Assembly (NCBI GenBank): GCA_905221605.1
Contig: CAJNDS010002672.1
Span: 256,520 to 320,519 of the forward strand
Origin: Symbiodinium natans
Lineage: Eukaryota; Sar; Dinophyceae; Suessiales; Symbiodiniaceae
Reading direction: 5' to 3'
DNA: 64,000 nucleotides
Part shown: positions 50,566-60,960 of the stretch, one piece after another
Layout of the letters: each line of letters begins with the position of its first letter
Position numbering within the stretch: the stretch's first letter is position 1
Made by a program: the position numbers and the translations under genes
Notes under the pieces: generated by a model
What the model was told of the DNA's origin: nothing
What the model saw: the letters and a program-made list of their open reading frames with translations, nothing else
Database searches by the model: none

Positions 50566-50775
50566 CTCTAAACCCTAAACACTAAACCCTAAACCCTAAA
50601 CCCTAAACCCTAAACCCTAAACCCTAAACCCTAAACCCTAAACCCTAAACCCTAAACCCTAAACCCTAAACCCGAAACACTAAACCCTAAACCCTAAACC
50701 CTAAACCCTAAACCCTAAACCCTAAACCCTAAACCCTAAACCCTAAACCCTAACCCTAAACCCTAAACCCTAAAC
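50566..50775. repeat. Long CCCTAAA array
   Basis: About 29 units with rare CACTAAA, CCCGAAA and CCCTAA variants. Confidence 0.95.
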
Positions 50776-50879
50776 ACCAATTTTCCCAGTGATGAGCCAA
50801 GGCACCAGTCTGCCCCGCGCCGCCCCACTGGCAGCCAATCCAACCTACTACCAGCTGCCCCAGAAGGCGGCTGAGGGCT

Positions 50880-51060
50880 TTTGGGGTTTGTAGGCTTTGT
50901 AGGCTTTGTAGGGTTTGTAGGGTTTAGGGTTTAGGGTTTGTAGGCTTTGTAGGCTTTGTAGGCTTTGTAGGCTTTGTAGGCTTTGTAGGGTTTAGGGTTT
51001 AGGGTTTAGGGTTTGTAGTGTTTGGGGTTTAGGGTTTAGGGTTTCGGGTTTGTAGGGTTT
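50880..51060. repeat. TTTGTAGG(C/G)-type repeat next to TTTAGGG units
   Basis: About 12 copies of TTGTAGGCT or TTGTAGGGT are interleaved with TTTAGGG. It is a 9-bp derivative of the telomeric unit. Confidence 0.85.
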
Positions 51061-51503
51061 GGGGTTGAGGGCTGCTTTGGGCTCGAGGTTTTGGAGGGGC
51101 TTGCGGAGCCCCCTAAGACCCATGGGCCCGAAGCCCGAGCTTTCCCCTCTTCGGAAGCCGCAAGGCCTAAACCCCCAACCCTCCTAAGCCCTAAGGCCCT
51201 GCAAGGCCCCAAACCCTGGAAACCCTAAGGCCCCAAAAGGCACGAAGCCAAAACTCCCATGAATTGCAAGCCCACAGCGGGATGTTCCCCACATCCTAAA
51301 GCAGTCCTTCGTGGGGATTATAAACGGGGGGGTAATAGAATCCCCCAGCCCCAACCCCAGCCGGCCCAGCTTCCCAGCTCGCCAGCCCCAACACAACCCC
51401 ACCCACCTCAACAACAAAAAAAAGAAATGAAACTTCCAAAAAAGAGAACCTGTCAAAACCCGATGTCAAAACCCGGTCAAAAACTTTCGCTCAAGACTCA
51501 TGA

Positions 51504-51635
51504 GTCAGCTTCTTTCACCTTGCTCTCTTTTAAAACAGGTTGGTTGGCCGGTCAAACAAAGGGGGCCTTTTTTTCACCGGCCAACCTTGCTGTACTAAAA
51601 CAAGAGCAAAAGGTTGGCCGGTGAAAGAAGCTGAC
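51504..51635. mobile_element. Inverted-repeat (MITE-like) element
   Basis: GTCAGCTTCTTTCACC at the left is matched by GGTGAAAGAAGCTGAC at the right, with further internal inverted GGTTGGCCGGT / ACCGGCCAACC pairs. It is about 132 bp with no coding capacity. Confidence 0.75.
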
Positions 51636-52289
51636 CGATGAGCTTTTTGACTATCGGCCAGCCTTTTTGAAAGGTCGGCCGGGGCAAAAAGAGCTTTTGG
51701 GACCCAAACCCTATACAATCTCTATAAACCCTAAACCCCTAGGCTCTAAACCCAAAACCCTAAACCCCAAACCCTCAAGCCCCCTGTAACTTGGAATGAT
51801 TAAGAAAAAACTCCAAGAAACGAAACTCCTTGAAACTCCTCGAAACTCCTCGAAACTTCCCCAAGAGCTGAACCCTTAAATAATTTCAGTAAACCCTAAA
51901 CTTCAACCCACAGCTGGGGGCCAGGGTGCCGAGCCCAAGGGACTGGTGAAGCGGCACCTGAGGAAGCGGCTCGGCGGCAAGAAAACCAAAGAAGGGGGGG
52001 TTTAGGGTTTAGGGTTGAGGGTTTAGGGTTTAGGGTTTAGGGATTGGAGGGTTTCGACGGTTTAGACGGTTTAGAGGACTAAGAGGGGGCTTGGAGGGTT
52101 TTGGAGGGCTTGGAGAGGGGCCTTGTAGGGCTCCTGTGGAGGTTCCGAGGTTGCCTTTTATGGCAGGAGGGCTTTATGATTGTTTTTTTGGTGTTTTTGT
52201 TCAAGAGGGTCTTAGACCTTTGGTTTTTGTTGGTTTGGGGGGTGGGCCGGGGGGTCCATCGAGTGGGTCGCCATTTTTCTCGTGTTTTT

Positions 52290-52660
52290 TTTGAGAGTGG
52301 CTTGCAGGGCAGGTTGCCGTTTCGTTTTTTTCGGCAAGGGCTTACAAGGTAGGCTGCCTTTAGCCTTTTGGAGGAGCGTTACAGGGTAGGTTGCCTGTTT
52401 GTGTTTAAAGAGTGGGTTTAGAGTAGGTTGCCTTTTTGTTTTGTCAGAGGGGGTAGGTGTATTTGTTTAGAGGGGGAGGCCACAGGGTGTGTCACCATTG
52501 GTTTTTTTGAAAGGCGGGTGGCATAAAATAGGTTGCCTTTTCGTTTGCTTAGAGGGTGACTTTTCGTTGTTTTTTGTTGGGGGGGTTCATAGTCGAGGTT
52601 GCGTTTAGTTCTTTTTGTTTGGGGGGGTGCTTGTGGGGTAGGTTGCCTTAATACATCAGC
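52290..52660. repeat. Degenerate tandem repeat with core GGTAGGTTGCCTTTT
   Basis: The core GTAGGTTGCC or a close variant recurs about eight times, spaced roughly 35-90 bp, within a G/T-rich plus strand. Confidence 0.65.
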
Positions 52661-53062
52661 GGGGCTTCTGGTGGTGTTGAGGGATTTATTCGTAGGGTTT
52701 GGGGCTATAGTAGGGCTCGGCAGGCCTCGATAGTTCAAGAGGTTTAGGGGTTTTGTGAGGGTTTGTGAGGTTGTTGCTGTGGGGTTCAGGCCGGGCTCCA
52801 AGAACGAGAAAAGACGCCCTGTAACTGGTTCGCCGATGTTCACCCCTATAAAAAACCCTACAAGCCCTCCAATGCTTCAATCCTTAACGCCCTAGATGTG
52901 CCCCATAAGCACCAAAGTCTATCAGATCCCGATGAGCCCCAAACCCTATAAACCCTACAATCACTGTACGCCCCAAACCCCACAAGCCATGCAAGCGCTG
53001 TAAAACCCTGTAAGCCCCCCAAACCCCACACGAAGGCCCACAAGTCCTTCACCCCCAGAAGA

Positions 53063-53122
53063 CCCTAAACCCTAAACCCTAAACCCTAAACCCTAAACCC
53101 TAAACCCTAAACCCTAAACCCT
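53063..53122. repeat. CCCTAAA array
   Basis: About 8 perfect units. Confidence 0.93.
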
Positions 53123-53149
53123 GGCCTTTTGGGTTCGCTAAATATTTGC

Positions 53150-53665
53150 AAGATTTGGACTTTTCAGGGACCCCTTATTTTTGCTGCACCGTTTGTCTGA
53201 GGCTCGCGACCTGTCGACAAGTAACAATGAGTAGCCGCTTCAGGATGCTTGTGAATACGGACAAAGTTTCAGGAAACTAATACGGCGGGATGCCGTCAAC
53301 ACCATCGAATTTCGGGGTCCACTTGTGGCCAATCGATTTCCTATCAGGGAGGAGGAAAGTAAACATCTGATTGTGAATATGCTGACACCTCATGGACCCA
53401 TAGAAGCCATTAAGGCGTTGGTACCAAGACTGCCGCTGACTCAACATGTTTAACAGGATGAATACTGGTCGGAAGGCCTTTCAACCTTACGAAGAAGGAT
53501 CTGAAGCGAGACGACAGGATGCGGGCAGTCATGCCCGGGACCAGCCAACCAGGAAAGACACCATAGACTGCGAGAAACTGGATCAAAACTACCAGCCAGG
53601 GAGTTCGTTCCCTTTGAGGCCTGTCGCAACAGAACCATCTTTGCTTACAAAGTTGGCAAGAACTT

Positions 53666-53729
<64 letters not shown>

Positions 53730-54330
53730 TTGAGACAAAGGTCTTCTACCCCGAAGAAGCGGGTCTAAGCTAAACCCTTGCCACACCTTCTGGCTGGAGA
53801 TGCGCGAATAAGGCGAGATATCTGCGCCGAAGGCAGTCAAAGAGGATATCAGGCGGCAAGGTATTCGTTCTGCACCTTTGTCTCAATCCCAGTAATGTTG
53901 AACCCTGTTTAGTGTAGGGGCCCCCCCCCCTTGAACGGTCGAGGCTGGATTTTGCTCTGTTTAGACGGCCCTGGGGGTTTATATGATTTAAATAGGGAGG
54001 AGTTTAGATAAGTTTAAAAGGGGCAGCGATGCCGGCAATCTTTTCTAAAGGCGCGCCACGTGGAATTTACGGCGCCCGGACGGTTTGACTTTAAAGAGGG
54101 ACTCCCAAACAGTCAGGATGCCCTGAAGAATTCAGCCAAATGGACGTTATAGGGGAGGCCCCTGCCAAACAGGGTCCAACCTTACATGAATTACAAGTGC
54201 TATAGCATTTCCGGGGGCGCTTTGGACTTGCGGTAGTTCTCTTGGGTCCCCTCTTGGCCCAGGAATAGTGGACTACCTCCCAGAGAAGCTGCGAGAATGT
54301 GTCCCGTGGACCCTAGGCGCCCCTTAACCC
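53150..54330. other. Unassigned unique sequence
   Basis: About 1.2 kb almost free of telomeric units, with a CAG repeat in the middle. Frames on both strands are short, and I recognise no protein. Confidence 0.45.
53668..53730. repeat. (CAG)n trinucleotide repeat
   Basis: About 20 perfect AGC/CAG units. It could encode Ala, Ser or Gln runs, but no supported gene includes it. Confidence 0.95.
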
Positions 54331-54859
54331 TAAACCCCATCACACAAGAGGCACGAAGAGACGCTGGAGCTTGAGGGTGCCAAAGACGCCGCAGGAAGTA
54401 GGCAAAGCGGTTTAGAGTTTTAGGGTTTTAGGGTTTAGGGTTGAGGGTTTGGGGTTTAGGGTTTAGGGGGCTCAGGTTGGGCAGGGCGGAAAGACACTCC
54501 TGCTGCGGGAGTTGCGGGGCAGACACTGCCGCCTACCACACCCTCGAGCAGGAGGCTCCGGGCCCCTTTTAGGGTTTAGGGCGGTTTAGAGTCTTGAGGG
54601 CCAATAAACCCTGTAACCCCCCCAGCGGCATGAGCTCTGAAAACCCTAAATCCCATGAACCCTGTGAACCTTCGGGCTCTGTGAAGCCTGCGAACCCAAA
54701 ACCTCAAGAGGCCCTAACCAATCCGAAGCCCAAGCTCTCAAGAACCTCAAAACCCTCTAAACCCTAGACCTTCTGAAACCTTTAAACCCCAAACCCTGAA
54801 CCCTTTAAACCCCAAAAGGCCCAACCCCAAACTCCTATAAACCCTAAACCCCAAGCCGC

Positions 54860-54957
54860 TCTCTTCCGAGGCATCACTACGCCACGGCCGAGGTGACCGC
54901 GGCCTTTGAGCGTGGCCTCCTAGTCGACAACCAAAAGCCGGAGGAGGGGTGTTACGG
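54860..54957 (+). other. Possible exon, unknown gene
   Basis: Reads HHYATAEVTAAFERGLLVDN followed by QKPEE up to a GGGGTG donor-like site. It is GC-rich and bounded by telomeric arrays. No family recognised. Confidence 0.3.
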
Positions 54958-54966
54958 GAGGTTTGA

Positions 54967-55042
54967 AAGGTTTAGGGTTTAGGGTTTAAGGTTTAGGGTT
55001 TAGGGTTTAGGGTTTAGGGTTTAGGGTTTAGGGTTTAGGGCT
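54967..55042. repeat. TTTAGGG array
   Basis: About 10 units. Confidence 0.93.
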
Positions 55043-55740
55043 TGGTTTCGGGGGATGCGTGGGGCAACCATATACAGCTCAAACCCTGAGACCCGAAACC
55101 TGAAAACCCTAGATCCTAGAAACCCCAAGACCCCATAACTCTAAAGCCCTAAAACCCGACAAGCCCCAAAAGCCTGTAAACAAACCCTAACCCTAAACCC
55201 TAAACCCCAAAAAAACCCTTGATCAAAAGCCGCCGGGCCCCGTGGCATCACAGGAGACGGAGCCGGTTCCGGAGCCAGCACCGGACACACGCGCCGGCTC
55301 ACCCCAGGCGCTTAGTATAGGGGCCTGAATAGGTAGAATAGGGTTTAGGGTTTAGGGTTTGGGGTTTAGGGTTTAGGGTTTAGGATTTGGGGTTCAGGGG
55401 CCTGAATGATGAGAATAGGGTTTTCGGGGGTGTCATGATAGTATACTTATAAAGGGGCCCTAAGGGAATACTATTAGTTTATTCCGACCCCGCATACGCT
55501 TCTTAGGGTTTGTTGGGGGGTATATATATATACATATACATAGACATATACGTATACGTAGATCCAGAAGCCTTGCAAGCCCAAAGCCCCAAATCCTACC
55601 AAGCCCTTGTGCTCAGGCGGCCCCCGCAGCTCGGGCAGCAGGGGCCGATGCTGCAAACGCCGCGGCTATGCAGTCGCCGCGGGCTCGGGCTAGGAACATG
55701 CTGGGGGATATTTGGGGTTTAGGGTTTAGGGTTTCGGTTT

Positions 55741-55849
55741 GGGATGTTCGCCCTGAAACTGACAGTCCTTAATAGGGATGATAATGGGGGAGGGGGGGGG
55801 GTACTATAATCCCTATGAGGGACTGTTCGTATAGGGATGAACACCCCTA
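55741..55849. mobile_element. Family A palindromic element, copy 5
   Basis: Arms GGGATGTTCGCCCTGAAACT and GTATAGGGATGAACACCCCT with inner AGTCCTTAATAGGGAT / ATCCCTATGAGGGACT and a G-homopolymer in the loop. Confidence 0.8.
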
Positions 55850-56575
55850 AGTTTCAGTTCTGGTGCAATTGGGGTATCTTCATTTGGTGACATATTTTTG
55901 TCAGAAGCGAAAGGGGCACCTCATAAGACTGATAAACCCTAAACCCTAATTCCCCTTAGCCCTAAACCCTATACCCTAAACCCTAAACCTTAAACCCTAA
56001 ACCCTAAACCGTTTCTGAAGCCCCTGTCACGCCTTTGCCCCCTAAACTGCTCACCGCCAGCAGCGTGGGCAAAGTGCTCATGGCGTCCCAAAGCCTTCCC
56101 AACGCCACCTGCGCAGGACTCCTTGCTTTTCCTTTGTGAAAAGGTTTATTATACAATATGTTACCTACATCAAGCCCCTAAAGGAGTCAAAGGAGGGTTG
56201 TGTAAAAACCATTGTTTGAGAAAAGCCTTTAGAGATCAGTTTGGCTTCTACCCCCATGGCCTTGACTCGAGAACGTTAAGATGCTGCACGTGGCGGGGGC
56301 GCATCTTCGAAGGCTTCCCCACCTCAGCTCGCGTGTTCGACGCCGGCCCCACCTCTCCAATTCCCAAACCCTAAACCCTAAACCCTAAACCCTAAACTCT
56401 AAACCCTAAACCCTAAACCCTAAACCCCCCTTCACCCCCCCAAGCATCCCGGGATGCCCCCTCCTCCCCCCCTGAGTGCCCTGGATCAGAGGCCCCAAGA
56501 CCCAGAGGTCCGAAGGAACTGTGTATGCATATGTATATTCAGAGAGAGCGAGAGATAGATATGCATAGATAGTAC

Positions 56576-56832
56576 TGTGTATATATATATACATATATAC
56601 AGATATACAGATATACATATATACATGTATACATGTATACATGTATACAGATATACAGATATACAGATATACAGATATACAGATATACAGATATACATAT
56701 ATACATATATACATACATACATACATACATATATACATATATACATATATACATATATACATGCATACATACATACATACATACACATATACATATCTAC
56801 ATACATACATACATACATACGTACATACATAA

Positions 56833-56870
<38 letters not shown>
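56576..56870. repeat. (ATAC)n / (CATATATA)n / (CAGATATA)n compound microsatellite
   Basis: Blocks of different 4- and 8-bp units follow one another. The Tyr/Ile/Cys frames here are shadows. Confidence 0.95.
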
Positions 56871-56871
<1 letters not shown>

Positions 56872-57879
56872 GTAATGCGTTGTATGTGTATGTGTGTATA
56901 TATATATATATGCACGCATGTACACACATACTTTGTGTCCCAAAGTCAGGCCCCAGCACCCAGAATCCCTGAATCACTGAGGCTGTCGGCATTGAACGCC
57001 ATGCAGTCGCCAGGGTCCCGGGCGTTGGATTTAGGAGACTTCGGACCCACAGCCGTCCTTGGGCCTTGCATTCGGGATTCTTGGGGCTGTGGAGACTAAG
57101 CCCTAAACCCTGAACCCTAAACCCTAAAGCCTAAAGCCCTAAACCCTAAACCATTCATGCTCAGTGCTCCCTTGGACTGTGTCTCAGACTATGTTGGGGT
57201 TCTTTCTCCCAAGTGTTTGTCTCCTCTTCGTCATGTAGCCGTTTCGAGTCCAGGGGTCGTAGGCCATTGAGGGCCTCCTAATCTACCCTTGCCCCAACCC
57301 AAAGGATTGCCAGCCCCGCCCCAGAACCTCCTCAAGAAGCTCAGCCCACCCCAAAGACTTCAAGCCTCTAAGCCCTAAACCCTGAACCCTAAACCCTAAG
57401 CCCTGAACCCTAAACCCGAAACCCCAACCCAACCGCCCAAGGGGCAGAGGTAGGTTTTGTCCGAAGCTGCGGGCTTTCCATGCCCCCCTAAAGCCCTAAA
57501 CCCTAAACCCTAAACCCGTACTAGGCTCCCCCTAGCTTCCGGGACCCTTTGAGGCAAGTGAGGACGATGTCACTGGTCATCGGAGGCCGCAGAGGGGGAG
57601 GTTTAGGGCTGTAGAGGGTCTAGAGGGGTTTAGGGTTTAGAGTTGAGGGTTTAGGGTTTGATGTTTAGGGTTTAGGGTTTGGGGTTTAGGGTTTGTATGT
57701 ACCATGAACAGAGGATAGTAGAATCCCTATTCAGGACTGTGAGTATACGGGGTTTAAGGTTTAGGGTTTAGGGTTTAGGGTTTAGGGTTTAGGGGGAACG
57801 GCCCAATTCCACACATTCCCCCTGACGCACGTCGTGGCCCACCATGCAGATCCGAAGGGCGGGTCACGGCAACAGCAGC

Positions 57880-57976
57880 CACTGCTTTCGCAAGTTTAGG
57901 GCTTAGGGTTTAGGGTTTGGGGTTTGGGGTTTAGGGTTTAGGGTTTGGGGTTTAGGGTTTGGGGTTTAGGGTTTAG
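57880..57976. repeat. TTTAGGG array with TTTGGGG variants
   Basis: G-rich array in which TTTGGGG (with G for A) alternates with TTTAGGG. Confidence 0.9.
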
Positions 57977-58414
57977 GGGAGGGTGAGCCATCCCATACCA
58001 GAGTGACAAGAGACTTGGGCTTTCGGTGAAAGAAGGAGATGCCGAGGGGGGGGGGGGCGGGTGGGGGGTAAGGAGATCTTGAGGGTTTAGGGTTTAGGGT
58101 TCAGGGTTCAGGGTTTAGGGTTTAGGAGATCTTGGGGGGAGAAAGTCCCCTGACCCCTAAACCCTGAGCCCTAAACATGTAGCCTCGAATTGAACAACCC
58201 TGACGACCCTATAGAACCCTCAGCCCTGAACCCGGGAAACCTTCAGCACCCTGAACCCAAACAAAAGCCTTGGGACGCTTAAAGCCGCAGAAGCCTCAAC
58301 AGTCCTTAAGACCTAAAGACCCCTGAAAGACCCTTAAAGACCCTAACAACGCGAGGAAGAGCTCTCTGAAAGACCCTGATAAAAGCACACCCTTTCAACC
58401 CCTTCAGGCCTCCA

Positions 58415-58530
58415 CCCCAAACCCCAAACCCTAAACCCCAAGCCCCAAACCCTAAACCCTAAACCCCAAACCCTAAACCCTAAACCCTAAACCCCAAGCC
58501 CTAAACCCTAAACCCTAAACCCCAAAAACC
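58415..58530. repeat. CCCTAAA array with CCCCAAA/CCCCAAG variants
   Basis: C-rich array with regular CCCCAA variants, the mirror of the 57880 array. Confidence 0.92.
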
Positions 58531-59559
58531 CCTAAGCCCTTGCAGGCCTCGCCCTCCTGAATGCCGGGCTCGTTGCGGCCCTTGTCCGCTCCAAGCGCTG
58601 AGACCAGATCAAGAGGGGTCGTCCTTTCTCTTGGGGGGGGTTCGGGTTTCGGGTTTAGGGTTTAGGGTTTAGGGTTTAGGGTTTAGGGTTTAGGGTTTTT
58701 CTAGGGATTTAGGGTTCACAGAAATTTTTTCGGCTTTAATGAGAGGGTTTACCCGGCTTGTAGGATGTACAGGTTCTACGGGGCTGTGACACTTGCAAGG
58801 TCTTAGGGTTGAAGGGGGAGGGCTTGAGGGTACGTGTCGTGGCTTCCAGAAGGTGCTGTAGAGCTGCGTAGACATGTCTTCTCCCTGGTGCAGGGTTTAG
58901 GGTTTAGGGTTTAGGGTTTAGGGTTCAGGGTTCATGATGGCAGGGCTCACGTCATGCCAGAGGTGTGCAAGCTTTGGAGAAGAGGGGGAGAACTGTTTGG
59001 GTGACCATCGGTCCCGGCGTTCCCCCTGGTCTGGACGACCCTCTGCAAGCCATTGCTTGCTCATTTTCCCGCTGCGCGCCCCTGCACGTGTAGGATGCGA
59101 GTGCGTAGCCACCTGGCCCAAAGCCATTCGCAGAGAGGACGGCGCTGGCACAGCGCTTCCAGGCCAGTTGTGCGGCCTGGACATTGCTTTATTTTCACGT
59201 GTCGACAAGGCACGCGTTGTGCATGTGAATCACATGTCACTCAAACCGCAGAAAGGTGTCTAAGTCCCAGCCGAGCAAAGGCTCACGTGGTGGCTCACAG
59301 GCCAGCAACCCGTATTGATCCCTAAAATAGCGCAACATCCTTGCGGCATCACAAGCCCTTGCCATTCGGCTGTGGGATCTGCACCCCATAGCTATACCAC
59401 AGCAAGCAAGTTTGAGCTTGTGGCGCGCTGCTGAGGTCGTGGGGAGCTCGATGCCGCACCTAAACCCCCGCAAGTGCCCAGCAGAGCTTGGAACAGAATG
59501 CGAGCCCAGCAGAGCCGGCAATCCCTGAAGCCCAGCAGGAAGCACAGGTCCGGGAACGG

Positions 59560-59735
59560 AGACAGAGAGAGAGAGGGAGAGGGAGGGAGAGAGAGGGAGA
59601 GAGAGAGAGAGAGCGAGAGAGAGAGAGAGAGCGAGGGAAGCAGAGTTGGAAGCAGAGAGGGCGAAGCGGAGGGAAGCAGAGAGAAGCGCAGAGAAGCAGA
59701 GAGAAGCAGAGAGAATGAGAGAGAATGAGAGAGTG
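59560..59735. repeat. GA-rich microsatellite with AGCAGAGAGA derivatives
   Basis: A pure-to-imperfect GA run followed by AAGCAGAGAG-type units. Arg/Glu and Ser/Leu frames across it are artefacts. Confidence 0.92.
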
Positions 59736-60282
59736 AGAGAGGCGCACTGCGCTGCCGCGTCACACACCAAATGTTTGCCGTCGATTCCGGGCAGTCGGGG
59801 GCCTTCGGCCCTCATGCCCCCGCAGAAGTGAGGAGAGGCAGACGGAAGAAGACAGAGCAAGGGAGTCGCTAGAACCCAGTACCAGGCATTTGCCCACAAT
59901 GCGCCCTGCTGGAATTGGCTGTGTTGTGTCCAGCTTCCGACGACTCCGGCTGTCTTTGCTGTCTCAGGTACCTCGGCAAGTAAAAGACCTAAGAGGTTTA
60001 CAATCATCTTAGAGTACTACCGGTATCAGCAATCCGAGGTGACGGAGGCTCCAAAGTTCTTGACTCAGGAGAAGGTGTGGAGCATCCATTCCCCTGTTCG
60101 TCAAGGTTTATGTTATGTGCACTCAGCAGCTTTTCGCCACAAGCAAAAGGCTGTCGATGGCAATGCGGGCACGGGGGATACCCAGCAGCTGCAGCAGCTC
60201 CTCAGTACAAAGAGCACAGAGGGTAAGGAGCCTGCTCACACAAACACATTGGGATATGTGTTGGCAACTTGAGGGCTCGCGA

Positions 60283-60362
60283 AAATAGGGGGACCCCCAA
60301 AAAGACCTCCAAATAGTAGGATTCCCCAATAAGGTACCCTTAATTTTGGAAACCCCCATCTG
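60283..60362. repeat. Family D repeat piece
   Basis: ATAGTAGGATTCCCC and GGAAACCCCCAT motifs shared with 8703-8880 in the transporter gene. Termini are not resolved. Confidence 0.5.
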
Positions 60363-60960
60363 CAACATGAGGACATTGGACCCCTAAACCCCTAAACCCC
60401 TAAACTCCTAAACCCCTAAACCCCTAAACCCCCAAACCCTAAACCCTAAACCCTAAACCCCAAACCGGGGAACCGCCTTCCACTGGCTCTTGAGCAACAG
60501 TCCTTGCGGTTTCCGGCTCTGAAGTCATCCTCGGCTCAACCCAGAAGCTTCAATCTCCAGTTCGGGCTTAGGGTTTGGGGTTTAGGGTTTGGGGTTTAGG
60601 GTTTGGGGTTTAGGGTTTGGGGTTTAGGGTTTAGGTTTAGGTATAGGGATCATGGTCGCTTTCAGGGTTTCATGTCGCACCAGGGCTAGAGTCTAGAGAC
60701 GCTGGAGTGCCACCCGGCCGCATCGCAAGATAGCTTTCACGACAATAGACGCGAAGGAAAATGTGTGGGCGTGGGGTTGAGGGCACAGGCAGCATGCGTG
60801 AGTTTTTTTTCAAATGGGCCTCTGCGAGCATTCATGTCAGGTCTTCGGAGGCTCTTTCCCGGGGGCCGCAGCGTCTGCACCAAGCAGCCCCATGCTCTCC
60901 TGTGCATAGCACACTCTGGTAGCTTAAGTAGCTTAAGTGGTGTCGCAATCCGCCCCAGCC

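Noticed and set aside
59237-60007. Ser/Leu-rich 256-residue ORF on the minus strand
   Set aside because: Its middle is a GA microsatellite and the flanks show no domain. Codon pattern and composition follow the repeat.
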